The notes below the pieces were generated by a model. It was not told where the DNA came from and made no database searches. It saw nothing but the letters and a program-made list of their open reading frames with translations. Positions 6,809 through 13,499 of a DNA stretch of 18,818 bases are shown piece by piece. A program made the position numbers and the translations under genes. Origin of the DNA: VRUE01 sp040901495 (lineage in GTDB: Bacteria; Actinomycetota; Thermoleophilia; Solirubrobacterales; 70-9); NCBI GenBank assembly GCA_040901495.1, contig JBBDYO010000057.1, positions 1-18,818 of the forward strand. The letters are read 5' to 3'. Position 1 is the first letter of the stretch; each line of letters opens with the position of its first letter.

Positions 6809-7285
6809 ATGAAGCGGGCGCTTGGAATTTTGGCTGGGATCGTCTTCGCGACGCTTGTTGTCGCGGCGCCCGCGCATGGCGAGGAACCGACGCGGGAAAG
6901 CTACGTGGCCCAGCTCGAGCCGATGTGCGAGGCGAACGCGGCTGCCAACAAACGGATCATGGCGGGAGCCAAAGAGCGGCTCAGCAACGGCAAGATGGTG
7001 CTCGCCGGAAAACAGTTCATCCGGGTCTCCCAATCGTTTGGCAGTCTGGTCAAGAAGATCGCGGCGGTGTCACCGCCGGCCGCCGACGCCAAGCCGGTCC
7101 AGACATGGATCAAATTCCTCCGGCTCCTCAAGCAGCGGCTGCGAACGGTCGGCAAGTACTTCAAGGAAGAAGAGCGGATCAAGGCCAACCACGAATCGAT
7201 CCAGGCCGAACGGAGCGGCAACTCCGCCAACAACACCGTTTACGAATTCGGCTTTCACCACTGCCGGATCAAGCGGTTCAGATAG
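6809..7285 (+). CDS. Small secreted protein with two conserved-looking cysteines, function unknown
   Basis: This is a 158-residue protein with a clear N-terminal signal peptide (MKRALGILAGIVFATLVVAA, cleavage near PAHGEE). The mature part is predicted mostly helical and basic. One cysteine follows an EPM motif (residue 39) and the other lies near the C-terminus in FHHC (152), a pair that could form a disulfide after export. The layout 'CEANxxANKRI...', a PPAADAK segment, a second helical hairpin, then NNTVYEFGFHHC, is familiar from uncharacterised secreted proteins of Solirubrobacter-type actinobacteria; that is recall, not a search. It is divergent from efp and convergent with the SDR gene. 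The ATG at 6809 sits directly behind GGACAGGG, a poorly spaced ribosome site. No enzyme motif is visible. Confidence 0.8.
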   Translation: MKRALGILAGIVFATLVVAAPAHGEEPTRESYVAQLEPMCEANAAANKRIMAGAKERLSNGKMVLAGKQFIRVSQSFGSLVKKIAAVSPPAADAKPVQTWIKFLRLLKQRLRTVGKYFKEEERIKANHESIQAERSGNSANNTVYEFGFHHCRIKRFR

Positions 7286-7293
7286 AGGCCGGC

Positions 7294-7311
7294 TCGGCGC
7301 CCGCGCGCCGA
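7294..7311. terminator. Hairpin between convergent genes
   Basis: TCGGCGC at 7294-7300 pairs perfectly with GCGCCGA at 7305-7311 across a four-base loop. It lies in the 30-bp gap between the plus-strand secreted-protein stop (7285) and the minus-strand SDR stop (7316). That is the expected place for a bidirectional terminator. There is no U-run on either strand. Confidence 0.45.
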
Positions 7312-7315
7312 TGGA

Positions 7316-8113
7316 TCAGTCGGACGAGGACGATTCGGCGGCGGTGCGGGTGGTGAGAGTCGATGCGGCACCGCCCGAGAGGACGCGCCGGACGAGCCTC
7401 GGCGCGAGGATTCGAGCGATCGCCGCCAGGGCATAGGGGCGCGGGACGTAGCGTTCCGCCTTCCCTCGCAATCCAGTCGCGACGATTGCCTCGGCGACCT
7501 TCTCGGGCTTGGACACGATCCAGCGGGTAAGCGCTTTCTCGCGCAGCTCGGTCGCGGGAAAGCCCTCCGTGGCGATGAAGCCTGGCAGGACCAGGCCGAC
7601 GTGGACGCCGTGCCCGTGCTCCTCCGCGTAGAGGGCGTCGCTCCACCCGATCAGCGCGAACTTGCTGGCCGAGTAGGAGCCTGTCCCGGCGCGCGAGACG
7701 CGCCCCGCGGTACTCGCGACGTTGACGATGGCGCTCGGCTTCGAGGCCCGCAGGACCGGCAGCAGCGACTCGGTGAGGCGAACGACGGCGTCGAAGTTGA
7801 GCTCGATGTGACGTTGGACGTTGGCGTATCCACCCTCTGCGAAGGCACTGCGCCATGACGCACCGGCGTTGTTGACGAGCAGCGTGAGACGGCCGTAGCG
7901 CTCGTCGACATGGGCACGGATCAGCTCCGGCGCGTCGCCCTCGGTCAGGTCGACGGCGACGTACGTCGGCTCGCAGGGCAGCGACTCCGCCAGCGCCTTC
8001 AGTCGCTCCTCGCGCCGCGCGACGAGGATCAGCCTGGCGCCTGGCTCACGCGCAAGCCGCTTCGCCGCGGCTTCGCCGATGCCGCTCGAAGCACCGGTTA
8101 TCAGCGCCACCAT
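7316..8113 (-). CDS. Short-chain dehydrogenase/reductase (classical SDR)
   Basis: This 265-residue NAD(P)-dependent oxidoreductase has a complete classical SDR set. The cofactor-binding TGASSGIG is at 6-13 and NNAG at 81-84. The catalytic Ser is at 134 in NVASTAG, and the YxxxK pair is Tyr147 and Lys151 in SYSASK. An Arg-rich RREER after the second strand (33-37) suggests NADPH preference. A C-terminal tail with Arg and hydrophobic residues (about 215-250) may be amphipathic and membrane-associated, as in SDR proteins acting on lipids, but that is weak. The substrate is unknown. An in-frame stop immediately upstream fixes the start at or after 8113. It is divergent from the M42 peptidase gene across a 106-bp region with CTAG palindromes. 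Confidence 0.93.
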   Translation of the reverse strand: MVALITGASSGIGEAAAKRLAREPGARLILVARREERLKALAESLPCEPTYVAVDLTEGDAPELIRAHVDERYGRLTLLVNNAGASWRSAFAEGGYANVQRHIELNFDAVVRLTESLLPVLRASKPSAIVNVASTAGRVSRAGTGSYSASKFALIGWSDALYAEEHGHGVHVGLVLPGFIATEGFPATELREKALTRWIVSKPEKVAEAIVATGLRGKAERYVPRPYALAAIARILAPRLVRRVLSGGAASTLTTRTAAESSSSD

Positions 8114-8138
8114 CGCGTCTCACCCATGCCGGGGAAAG

Positions 8139-8167
8139 CTAGTCGATCGTCTAGATGGTTGATCTAG
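8139..8167. promoter_or_regulatory. Operator-like CTAG palindromes between the SDR and M42 genes
   Basis: CTAGTCGATCGTCTAG at 8139-8154 is an inverted repeat matching at 14 of 16 bases. The overlapping CTAGAT at 8151-8156 and ATCTAG at 8162-8167 form a second perfect inverted repeat around five bases. The tetranucleotide CTAG thus recurs at 8139, 8151 and 8164, about one helical turn apart. It lies in the divergent intergenic region, 26 bp from the SDR start and 53 bp from the M42 start, a typical place for a dimeric repressor site. The regulator is not identifiable here. Confidence 0.5.
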
Positions 8168-8205
8168 CCTTCGGCCGAGAGCCGGAACAGACATACTGCC
8201 GGGCC

Positions 8206-8211
8206 GAGGAG
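8206..8211 (+). promoter_or_regulatory. Ribosome binding site of the M42 peptidase gene
   Basis: GAGGAG lies eight bases before the ATG at 8220, a strong and well-spaced Shine-Dalgarno site that fixes that start. Confidence 0.7.
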
Positions 8212-8219
8212 AAGGCCCA

Positions 8220-9269
8220 ATGCCCGAGACCCCTGCACTTCTGGACAAGCTGCTGCGAGTTGGAGCCCCTTCCGGGCACGAGGGCCCTGCGGCTGAAGTC
8301 TGGCGCGAGGCCGCCTCCTTCGCGTCGCTCTCAACCGACGGCCTCGGCTCCTCGATCGCCCGCATCGGCGACGCCGAGCCACTGCTCGCGGTGGTGGGCC
8401 ACATCGATGAGATCGGGCTCACCGTCACCCACATCGACGAGAAGGGCTTCCTCTACTTCGCTCCGATCGGGGGCTGGGACCCCCAGATCCTGGTCGGACA
8501 GCGCGTCGAGGTGCGGGGTCGGGACGGGATCGTCCCTGGGGTGGTCGGGCGCAAGCCACTGCACCTGCTCGACGCGGACCAGCGCAAGAAGGTCGTCGAG
8601 CTGAAGCGCCTCCATATCGACATCGGCGCCGCCGACCGCGACGAGGCAGCGGAGCTGGTGCGCGTCGGTGACCCGGTCGTGATCGCGGCGGAGCCCGTTG
8701 CCCTTGTCGGCACCCGACTGATATCCCGTGCAATGGACAACCGGCTCGGCGCCTATGTGGCGATCGAGGCGCTGCGTCGCTGCCACGAGCGCGACTCTCT
8801 CAACGGCAGCTTCGCGGCGGTTGCCGCGGTACAGGAGGAGATCGGCCTCTTTGGGGCAAGGACGTCCGCGTTTGAGGTGCGCCCGGACCTCGCGGTGGCC
8901 GTCGACGTCACTCACGCCACCGACGCCCCTGGCGTGGACGAGAAGGAGATCGGCAGCCATCCGCTTGGCTCCGGCCCCGCGATCGGGCGGGGATCGACCC
9001 TCTCGCCAAAGGTCTTCGAGCTGCTCGTCGAGACGGCCGAGGAGGCGGGGATCGACTACACGATCAGCGCCAGCGGGCGGAGCACCGGCACCGATGCCGA
9101 CGCGATCCAGATCTCTCGCTCGGGCATCCCCACCGGCCTCGTCTCGATTCCCCTGCGCTACATGCACTCCCCGGTCGAGCTGGTCGACCTGGACGACGTG
9201 GAGGCGACGGTCGAGCTGATCGCCGCCTTTGCGGCACGGCTCAAAGCGGGCGTCGACCTCAGTCGCTAG
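8220..9269 (+). CDS. M42 family metallo-aminopeptidase
   Basis: M42 enzymes (tetrahedral, glutamyl or deblocking aminopeptidases) form large dodecameric cytosolic particles and trim peptides with a two-metal site. The full ligand set is visible in this 349-residue protein. These are His61 with catalytic Asp63 in GHIDEIG, the bridging Asp173 in AMDNR, Glu206-Glu207 in QEEIGLFGA, Asp229 in AVDVTHATD and His316 in YMHSPVE. The PA-like dodecamerisation insert is at about 70-160. Length agrees with the usual 340-370. The substrate preference cannot be read from sequence; some family members are annotated as endoglucanases (the 'FrvX/YsdC' group), which this is not. Its TAG stop lies within the 3' end of the convergent GGDEF gene, with the two coding regions overlapping by 11 bp. 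Confidence 0.93.
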   Translation: MPETPALLDKLLRVGAPSGHEGPAAEVWREAASFASLSTDGLGSSIARIGDAEPLLAVVGHIDEIGLTVTHIDEKGFLYFAPIGGWDPQILVGQRVEVRGRDGIVPGVVGRKPLHLLDADQRKKVVELKRLHIDIGAADRDEAAELVRVGDPVVIAAEPVALVGTRLISRAMDNRLGAYVAIEALRRCHERDSLNGSFAAVAAVQEEIGLFGARTSAFEVRPDLAVAVDVTHATDAPGVDEKEIGSHPLGSGPAIGRGSTLSPKVFELLVETAEEAGIDYTISASGRSTGTDADAIQISRSGIPTGLVSIPLRYMHSPVELVDLDDVEATVELIAAFAARLKAGVDLSR

Positions 9270-10419
9270 CCAGCTCGTCGTCGATGCTGATGGCATCGCG
9301 GCCGCTTGCCTTGGCGGCGTAGAGCGCCAGGTCCGCACGGCTGACCATGTCATCGGTATTGACTGGGCCAGGCTTCGAGACCGCTACCCCAATGCTGACG
9401 GTGACCGTCACACCCACCGGGCGCCGATCACGGACTGTCACTCGCAGGCGCTCGGCGATCTCGACCGCGTCGTCCCTGTCGGCGCTGGGCAGGACGATGA
9501 GGATCTCCTCGCCCCCGACCCGGTAGATCGAGTCGCCGGCGCGCAGCGCGGCGCGCATCGTGTAGGCGACGTCCTGTAGGACGGCGTCGCCGGCGGCATG
9601 ACCGAGCTGGTCGTTGATCCGCTTGAAGTGGTCGAGATCGCAGAGCAGCAGCGCGTGCGAGAGCCCCTCGGCTTCGCTGGAAGGTTGCCCGTCGAGTTCG
9701 GCCAGCCGTTGCTCCAGCGCGTTGCGATTGAAGAGGCCGGTGAGCGGGTCGAGTGTCGAGCGTCGCCGGTGGGCGCGATCAGACTCGGCAAGCGCGCCCG
9801 AGAGGATCACGGTGCTGAGGATCAGCGCGGCTGCGGCGACCAGGGTCTGGCTGTGATCGAGGGCGGAGGAGGGGTCAACCCCAATCGTGCATGCCAGGAA
9901 GAGGACCAGGATGTAGATGGTGCCGACCGCCATGCCCCAGGGCTCGAAGCGAACGCCGAGGGTAACCGCCGGCAACGCGAACCAGACCAGCGCGGGGCTG
10001 GTGGGGCCACCGGTCGCGACAACCGCTACGGCAAGCAGCAAGGGCAGCGTTCCCCAGGCGCATGCGACCCAGATTTCAGGACGATCGCTGGTCTTCATGA
10101 AGCGATCGGCGACGACAAAGCCGAAGAACCCCGCGGCAAGCGGGAAGATCCACCACCAACCCACTTCCGGGCCGACCGCGACAAGCGCGATGGCGAGGAT
10201 TGCGAAGCAGGCGGTGCGGTAGGGACGGACGCGCCGCTCCATGTCCAGCAGGCGTTCGCGACGAGCCTCTTCGCGGATGGTCGCAAGCGACTCCATCGCA
10301 TGGTCAGGCTCGATGGAGCTGTCCACAGCGCGGCGAACCGCGGGGCGGGGTGTGGCTGTGGGCGCTTTCACATCCTCTGCATCGTCCGCGGGATCGGTCT
10401 GACTTAAGTCTGAACTCAC
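9259..10419 (-). CDS. Membrane-bound diguanylate cyclase (GGDEF domain)
   Basis: This 386-residue protein is predicted to make cyclic di-GMP from two GTP at the cytoplasmic face. The first 65 or so residues are hydrophilic. They are followed by about six hydrophobic spans between 70 and 212, which form an uncharacterised integral sensor region without PAS or GAF domains. The GGDEF domain starts at STLDPLTGLFNR (221) and includes DLDHFKRIND (261-270) with metal-binding aspartates. The active site is GGEEI at 302-306, an accepted active variant. RAGD at 293-296, five residues before it, is an RxxD inhibitory site, so product inhibition is expected. The start is GTG at 10419, preceded by GGGTGAAG. 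It follows the M24 peptidase by 33 bp on the same strand. It ends with an 11-bp antisense overlap with the M42 gene. Confidence 0.93.
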   Translation of the reverse strand: MSSDLSQTDPADDAEDVKAPTATPRPAVRRAVDSSIEPDHAMESLATIREEARRERLLDMERRVRPYRTACFAILAIALVAVGPEVGWWWIFPLAAGFFGFVVADRFMKTSDRPEIWVACAWGTLPLLLAVAVVATGGPTSPALVWFALPAVTLGVRFEPWGMAVGTIYILVLFLACTIGVDPSSALDHSQTLVAAAALILSTVILSGALAESDRAHRRRSTLDPLTGLFNRNALEQRLAELDGQPSSEAEGLSHALLLCDLDHFKRINDQLGHAAGDAVLQDVAYTMRAALRAGDSIYRVGGEEILIVLPSADRDDAVEIAERLRVTVRDRRPVGVTVTVSIGVAVSKPGPVNTDDMVSRADLALYAAKASGRDAISIDDELASD

Positions 10420-10432
10420 AGCTTCACCCGAC

Positions 10433-10453
10433 AGTGCCCAGTTTTAGGGCGCT
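10433..10453 (-). terminator. Weak hairpin at the M24 peptidase stop
   Basis: AGTGCCC at 10433-10439 faces GGGCGCT at 10447-10453 across an AT-rich seven-base loop. Pairing is imperfect, with one C-A mismatch on the minus-strand RNA. It begins at the M24 peptidase TAA and lies before the GGDEF start. It could attenuate but probably does not fully stop transcription from the shikimate operon. Confidence 0.25.
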
Positions 10454-11511
10454 TATTCCACAAATTGCAGCTCCTTTGGCAGGCCACTGAGGTTTCGCTG
10501 CCCCTCCTCGGTGACGACGACCAGATCCTCGATCCGCACCCCGAACTCGCCGGGCAGGTATATCCCGGGCTCAACCGTCACCACCTCTCCGGCATCGAGC
10601 ACGTCCTCGGAGCGACGCGACAGGTGGGGCGCCTCGTGCACCTCCAGACCCACCCCGTGGCCAAGCCCGTGGCCGAAGCGCTCTCCGTGCCCGGCGGCCT
10701 CGATCACCTCGCGCGCGACGGAGTCGAGCGCCGCGCCTCCCGCACCGGCGGCGATCTCCTCAAGCGCGGCGGCCTGCGCCTCGCGAACCAGCTCGTACAC
10801 CTCGCGGGCGCCCGCGCCAGGGTCGCCGGTGGCAAAGGTGCGGGTTCCGTCGGAGCAGTAGCCATCCAACTCGGCGCCCATGTCGAACACGACCAGCTCC
10901 CCCTTGCCGATCTTGCGCTCGCCGGGCTCGGCGTGAGGCAGCGCGCCGTTTGGCCCGGCGGCGACGATCGCCGGAAAGGAGGGCTTGGCGCCCAGCTCCC
11001 GAATCCGCGCTTCGGCGGCATCGGCGACGTCGCGCTCGGTGCGACCGGTCAGCCCTCGCTCCAGGCTCCAGGTCCAGACCTCGTCCGCCAGCTTCGCGGC
11101 CGCGGCAATCGCCTCCAGCTCGGCGTCGTCCTTGACGCGGCGCGGCTTCTCGACCTCTCCCCCGGCCGCAACCAGCTCGACCCCCTCCGGCAGTTTCCCC
11201 TTCAGCCGCTCCAGCGTGCGGACCGACATGTGGTCGTCCTCAAAGCCGACCCTCCCGGCGAGGCGCTCCGCGATCCCGCCCAGCCAGTCGTCGGTGACCG
11301 TGACCACCTCCCAGCCCTCGACCTCTTCCTCGGCCCGCTGGGTGTAGCGGAAGTCGGTGAGGAATACGCGGGTGTCGGGGCCGCAGACGCAGGCGCCGTT
11401 GGTGCCCGTAAAGCCGGTCAGGTAGCGAACGTTGACGAGGTGGGCCACGAGCATCAGGTCGAGCTCCCGCTCTTCAACCAGCGCGGCCAGGCGCTCCCCT
11501 CGACCGGTCAT
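10453..11511 (-). CDS. M24 family Xaa-Pro aminopeptidase/dipeptidase
   Basis: This 352-residue metallopeptidase has the creatinase-like N-terminal domain (residues 1-125, LVNVRYLTGFTGTNG) and the pita-bread catalytic domain. The five metal ligands are present: Asp210 in VFDMGA, Asp221 in CSDGTRTF, His285 in GLGHGVG, Glu314 in VEPGIY and Glu328 in RIEDLV. Accessory histidines are in LPHAEP (193) and LEVHEAPH (292). The family cleaves Xaa-Pro bonds; whether this is a PepP-type aminopeptidase or a PepQ-type dipeptidase is not clear, so no symbol is given. Its ATG overlaps the aroQ stop as ATGA, so it is translationally coupled to the shikimate genes. In mycobacteria the equivalent gene is likewise located after aroD/aroQ and just before efp. 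Confidence 0.92.
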   Translation of the reverse strand: MTGRGERLAALVEERELDLMLVAHLVNVRYLTGFTGTNGACVCGPDTRVFLTDFRYTQRAEEEVEGWEVVTVTDDWLGGIAERLAGRVGFEDDHMSVRTLERLKGKLPEGVELVAAGGEVEKPRRVKDDAELEAIAAAAKLADEVWTWSLERGLTGRTERDVADAAEARIRELGAKPSFPAIVAAGPNGALPHAEPGERKIGKGELVVFDMGAELDGYCSDGTRTFATGDPGAGAREVYELVREAQAAALEEIAAGAGGAALDSVAREVIEAAGHGERFGHGLGHGVGLEVHEAPHLSRRSEDVLDAGEVVTVEPGIYLPGEFGVRIEDLVVVTEEGQRNLSGLPKELQFVE

Positions 11512-11966
11512 GGCCCGGAGACGCCCAGCTCACCCGCCAGGGTGGCAAGAGCGTCGCGATACCCGTCCGGGCCCTTGCCGGAGATCTTCTCCAGCACCAG
11601 CCCGTCGAAGACAGATACCCGCCGCCAGTCCTCCCGCGACTCGACGTCGGAGAGGTGGACCTCGACCGCGGGAAGCCCGGCGACGTCGAGGGCGTCGGCG
11701 ATCGCCCGGCTGTAGTGACTCCAGGCTCCGGCGTTGATCACCGATGCGTCGCAGAGCTCCGGAAGCCGGTGCAGGTACTCGACGAACTCGCCCTCGGAGT
11801 TGGTCTGGAAGAACCTCGTTTCCAGCCCCACCTCACGCGCCCAGTCCTGGATCTTGGTCTCCAGCTGACGCAACGAAAGGCCTCCGTACGTGTCGGGGTC
11901 GCGGCGCTCGAGCACGTCGAAGTTGACCCCGTGCAGCACCGCGACACGATTGCGAGCGCTGGTCAT
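11508..11966 (-). CDS. aroQ: Type II 3-dehydroquinate dehydratase
   Basis: AroQ dehydrates 3-dehydroquinate to 3-dehydroshikimate as a dodecamer, by anti elimination. The catalytic set can be placed in the 152-residue protein: Arg22 and Tyr27 in RRDPDTYGG, Asn78 and His84 in INAGAWSHYS, and His104 and Arg111 in VEVHLSDVESRED. The FFQTNSEGEFVEYLH segment is typical. The opening motif is unusual: LHGVNFDVLERRD replaces the common LNGPNLNLLGxRE, and INAGA replaces INPGA, yet the essential residues remain. The start overlaps the aroKB stop as ATGA and its own stop overlaps the next gene in the same way. The alternative reading, a non-catalytic paralogue, is unlikely given the operon and intact residues. 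Confidence 0.93.
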   Translation of the reverse strand: MTSARNRVAVLHGVNFDVLERRDPDTYGGLSLRQLETKIQDWAREVGLETRFFQTNSEGEFVEYLHRLPELCDASVINAGAWSHYSRAIADALDVAGLPAVEVHLSDVESREDWRRVSVFDGLVLEKISGKGPDGYRDALATLAGELGVSGP

Positions 11967-13495
11967 TTGTGCAGCTCCTCCACGGCCACTCTGACCTTAG
12001 CCGGATCGAGGACCTGCCCAACGCGCGGCTCGCCGGGCTCCGACAGCAGGACGAAGCCCACTCCCTCGGCGGTGCGCTTCTTGTCGCGCTGCAGGGCGTC
12101 GAGCACCTCGTCGACGTCGACCTCCGCCGCGAGGGCCACGGGCAAGTCGTGGCGCTCGAGGATCGCTTCGACCTCGTCGCGGAGCTCGGGTGCCTCAGAA
12201 AGGCGAAGAGCCGCCAACAGGCCCAGCCCGATGGCCTCTCCGTGGCGGTAGCGGCCGTAGCCGCTGGCGGCCTCGAGCGCGTGGCCGACGGTGTGGCCAA
12301 GGTTGAGTGCGGCGCGCAGGCCGGTGTCGCGCTCATCGGCCGCGACCACCTCGCACTTGTAGCGAGCGCAGGAGAAGACGATGTCGTCGAGGCCCTCCGG
12401 GCCCAGCGCCTCGATCGACCGCACCTGCTCCCAGAGCGCTCCGCCCGCCAGCAGGCCGGTCTTCACCACCTCGACGAACCCGGCCACCAACTCCTCGCGT
12501 GGCAGGCTCTCCAGGGTCGAGGTGTCGGCGATGACCGCCTCCGGCAGGTGGTAAGCGCCGGCGTAGTTCTTGCCCTCGGGAAGGTCGACGCCGGTCTTGC
12601 CGCCGTAGGCGGAGTCGACCTGGGCGACCAGCGAGGTCGGGACCTGCACAAACGGGACGCCGCGCTGGTAGGTGGCGGCGCAGAACCCGGCGAGGTCGCC
12701 GACCACCCCACCGCCCAGTGCGATCACGATGTCTTCCCGCGTCATCCCGGCGCGGGCCAGCTCGCGCAGCACGCGCTCCGCCTCGGCCATCGTCTTCGCT
12801 CCCTCCCCCGGCTCGACCTCGACCCGCGCCTCCAGGGGCTCGGCCCGGTCGGCGTAGAGCGCGCCGACCCCTGTGTCGGTAACGCAAAAGCGCCGCCTTT
12901 CCTCGGGCCAACAGTCGGCGTCCAGCAAACCGGGACCGGCGAAGACCGGGTACTCACCCGAGGGACTGGAGGCCCAGAGCATCCTCGCGCCCTCGGGTAG
13001 ATCGGCAAGCCCCATGATCGAAGGAAGCGCACGGTCGACCCGGCCGCGATCGCCAGCCAAGAGGACGGCGTCGGCGAGCTGTTCGTACAGCGGCTGCCGC
13101 TCCGCCAGTAGGCGGGTGACGTCCTCGGCGCTTGTGGCAAGCGGGCGGTCGGAATGGGCGATTCGCCGCCAGGCCTCCTCGGCGCTGATCTGGAGCCAGA
13201 CGACCGTGTGGCGACCGAGGGCGCTCCGGACCCGCTCGGAGAGGACGCTGCCCCCGCCGAGCGCGATCGCGCCACCGTCGGCCTCCTCGAGTAGCGCGCC
13301 GACAATCTCGGCCTCCCGCTCCCGAAATGCCTCCTCTCCCTGACCCTCGAACGCCTCTTTGATCGGCGCTCCGAGCTCCCGCTCCATCAGCTCGTCGACC
13401 TCGGTCGTCTCCAGGCCGGCTTCTCGGGCGGCGGTTAGCGCGGCGGTCTTCCCCGCGCCCATGAAGCCGATGAAGACGATCGCGGGCTGGCTCAC
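11963..13495 (-). CDS. aroKB: Fused shikimate kinase / 3-dehydroquinate synthase
   Basis: One 510-residue chain holds two enzymes. Residues 1-165 are a shikimate kinase. The Walker A motif is GFMGAGKT at 10-17, Asp34 binds shikimate, Arg58 is in EAFRERE, the Gly triplet is in ALGGGSVL, Arg is in SDRPLA and the lid/adenine region follows in ERQPLY. Glu32 replaces the usual Mg-contacting Asp. Residues from about 180 are dehydroquinate synthase, making the first cyclic intermediate from DAHP with NAD and Zn. It has the NAD site GGGVVGDLAGF, the zinc ligands Glu in GFVEVVKTG, His in LGHTVGHALE and His in RHGEAIGLG, and the DSAYGGKTG substrate loop. GTG at 13495, four bases after the aroC stop, is the start; the frame extends upstream but only as a shadow of aroC. 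AroK-AroB fusions are known from Thermotoga. Confidence 0.93.
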   Translation of the reverse strand: MSQPAIVFIGFMGAGKTAALTAAREAGLETTEVDELMERELGAPIKEAFEGQGEEAFREREAEIVGALLEEADGGAIALGGGSVLSERVRSALGRHTVVWLQISAEEAWRRIAHSDRPLATSAEDVTRLLAERQPLYEQLADAVLLAGDRGRVDRALPSIMGLADLPEGARMLWASSPSGEYPVFAGPGLLDADCWPEERRRFCVTDTGVGALYADRAEPLEARVEVEPGEGAKTMAEAERVLRELARAGMTREDIVIALGGGVVGDLAGFCAATYQRGVPFVQVPTSLVAQVDSAYGGKTGVDLPEGKNYAGAYHLPEAVIADTSTLESLPREELVAGFVEVVKTGLLAGGALWEQVRSIEALGPEGLDDIVFSCARYKCEVVAADERDTGLRAALNLGHTVGHALEAASGYGRYRHGEAIGLGLLAALRLSEAPELRDEVEAILERHDLPVALAAEVDVDEVLDALQRDKKRTAEGVGFVLLSEPGEPRVGQVLDPAKVRVAVEELHK

Positions 13496-13499
13496 CGGC

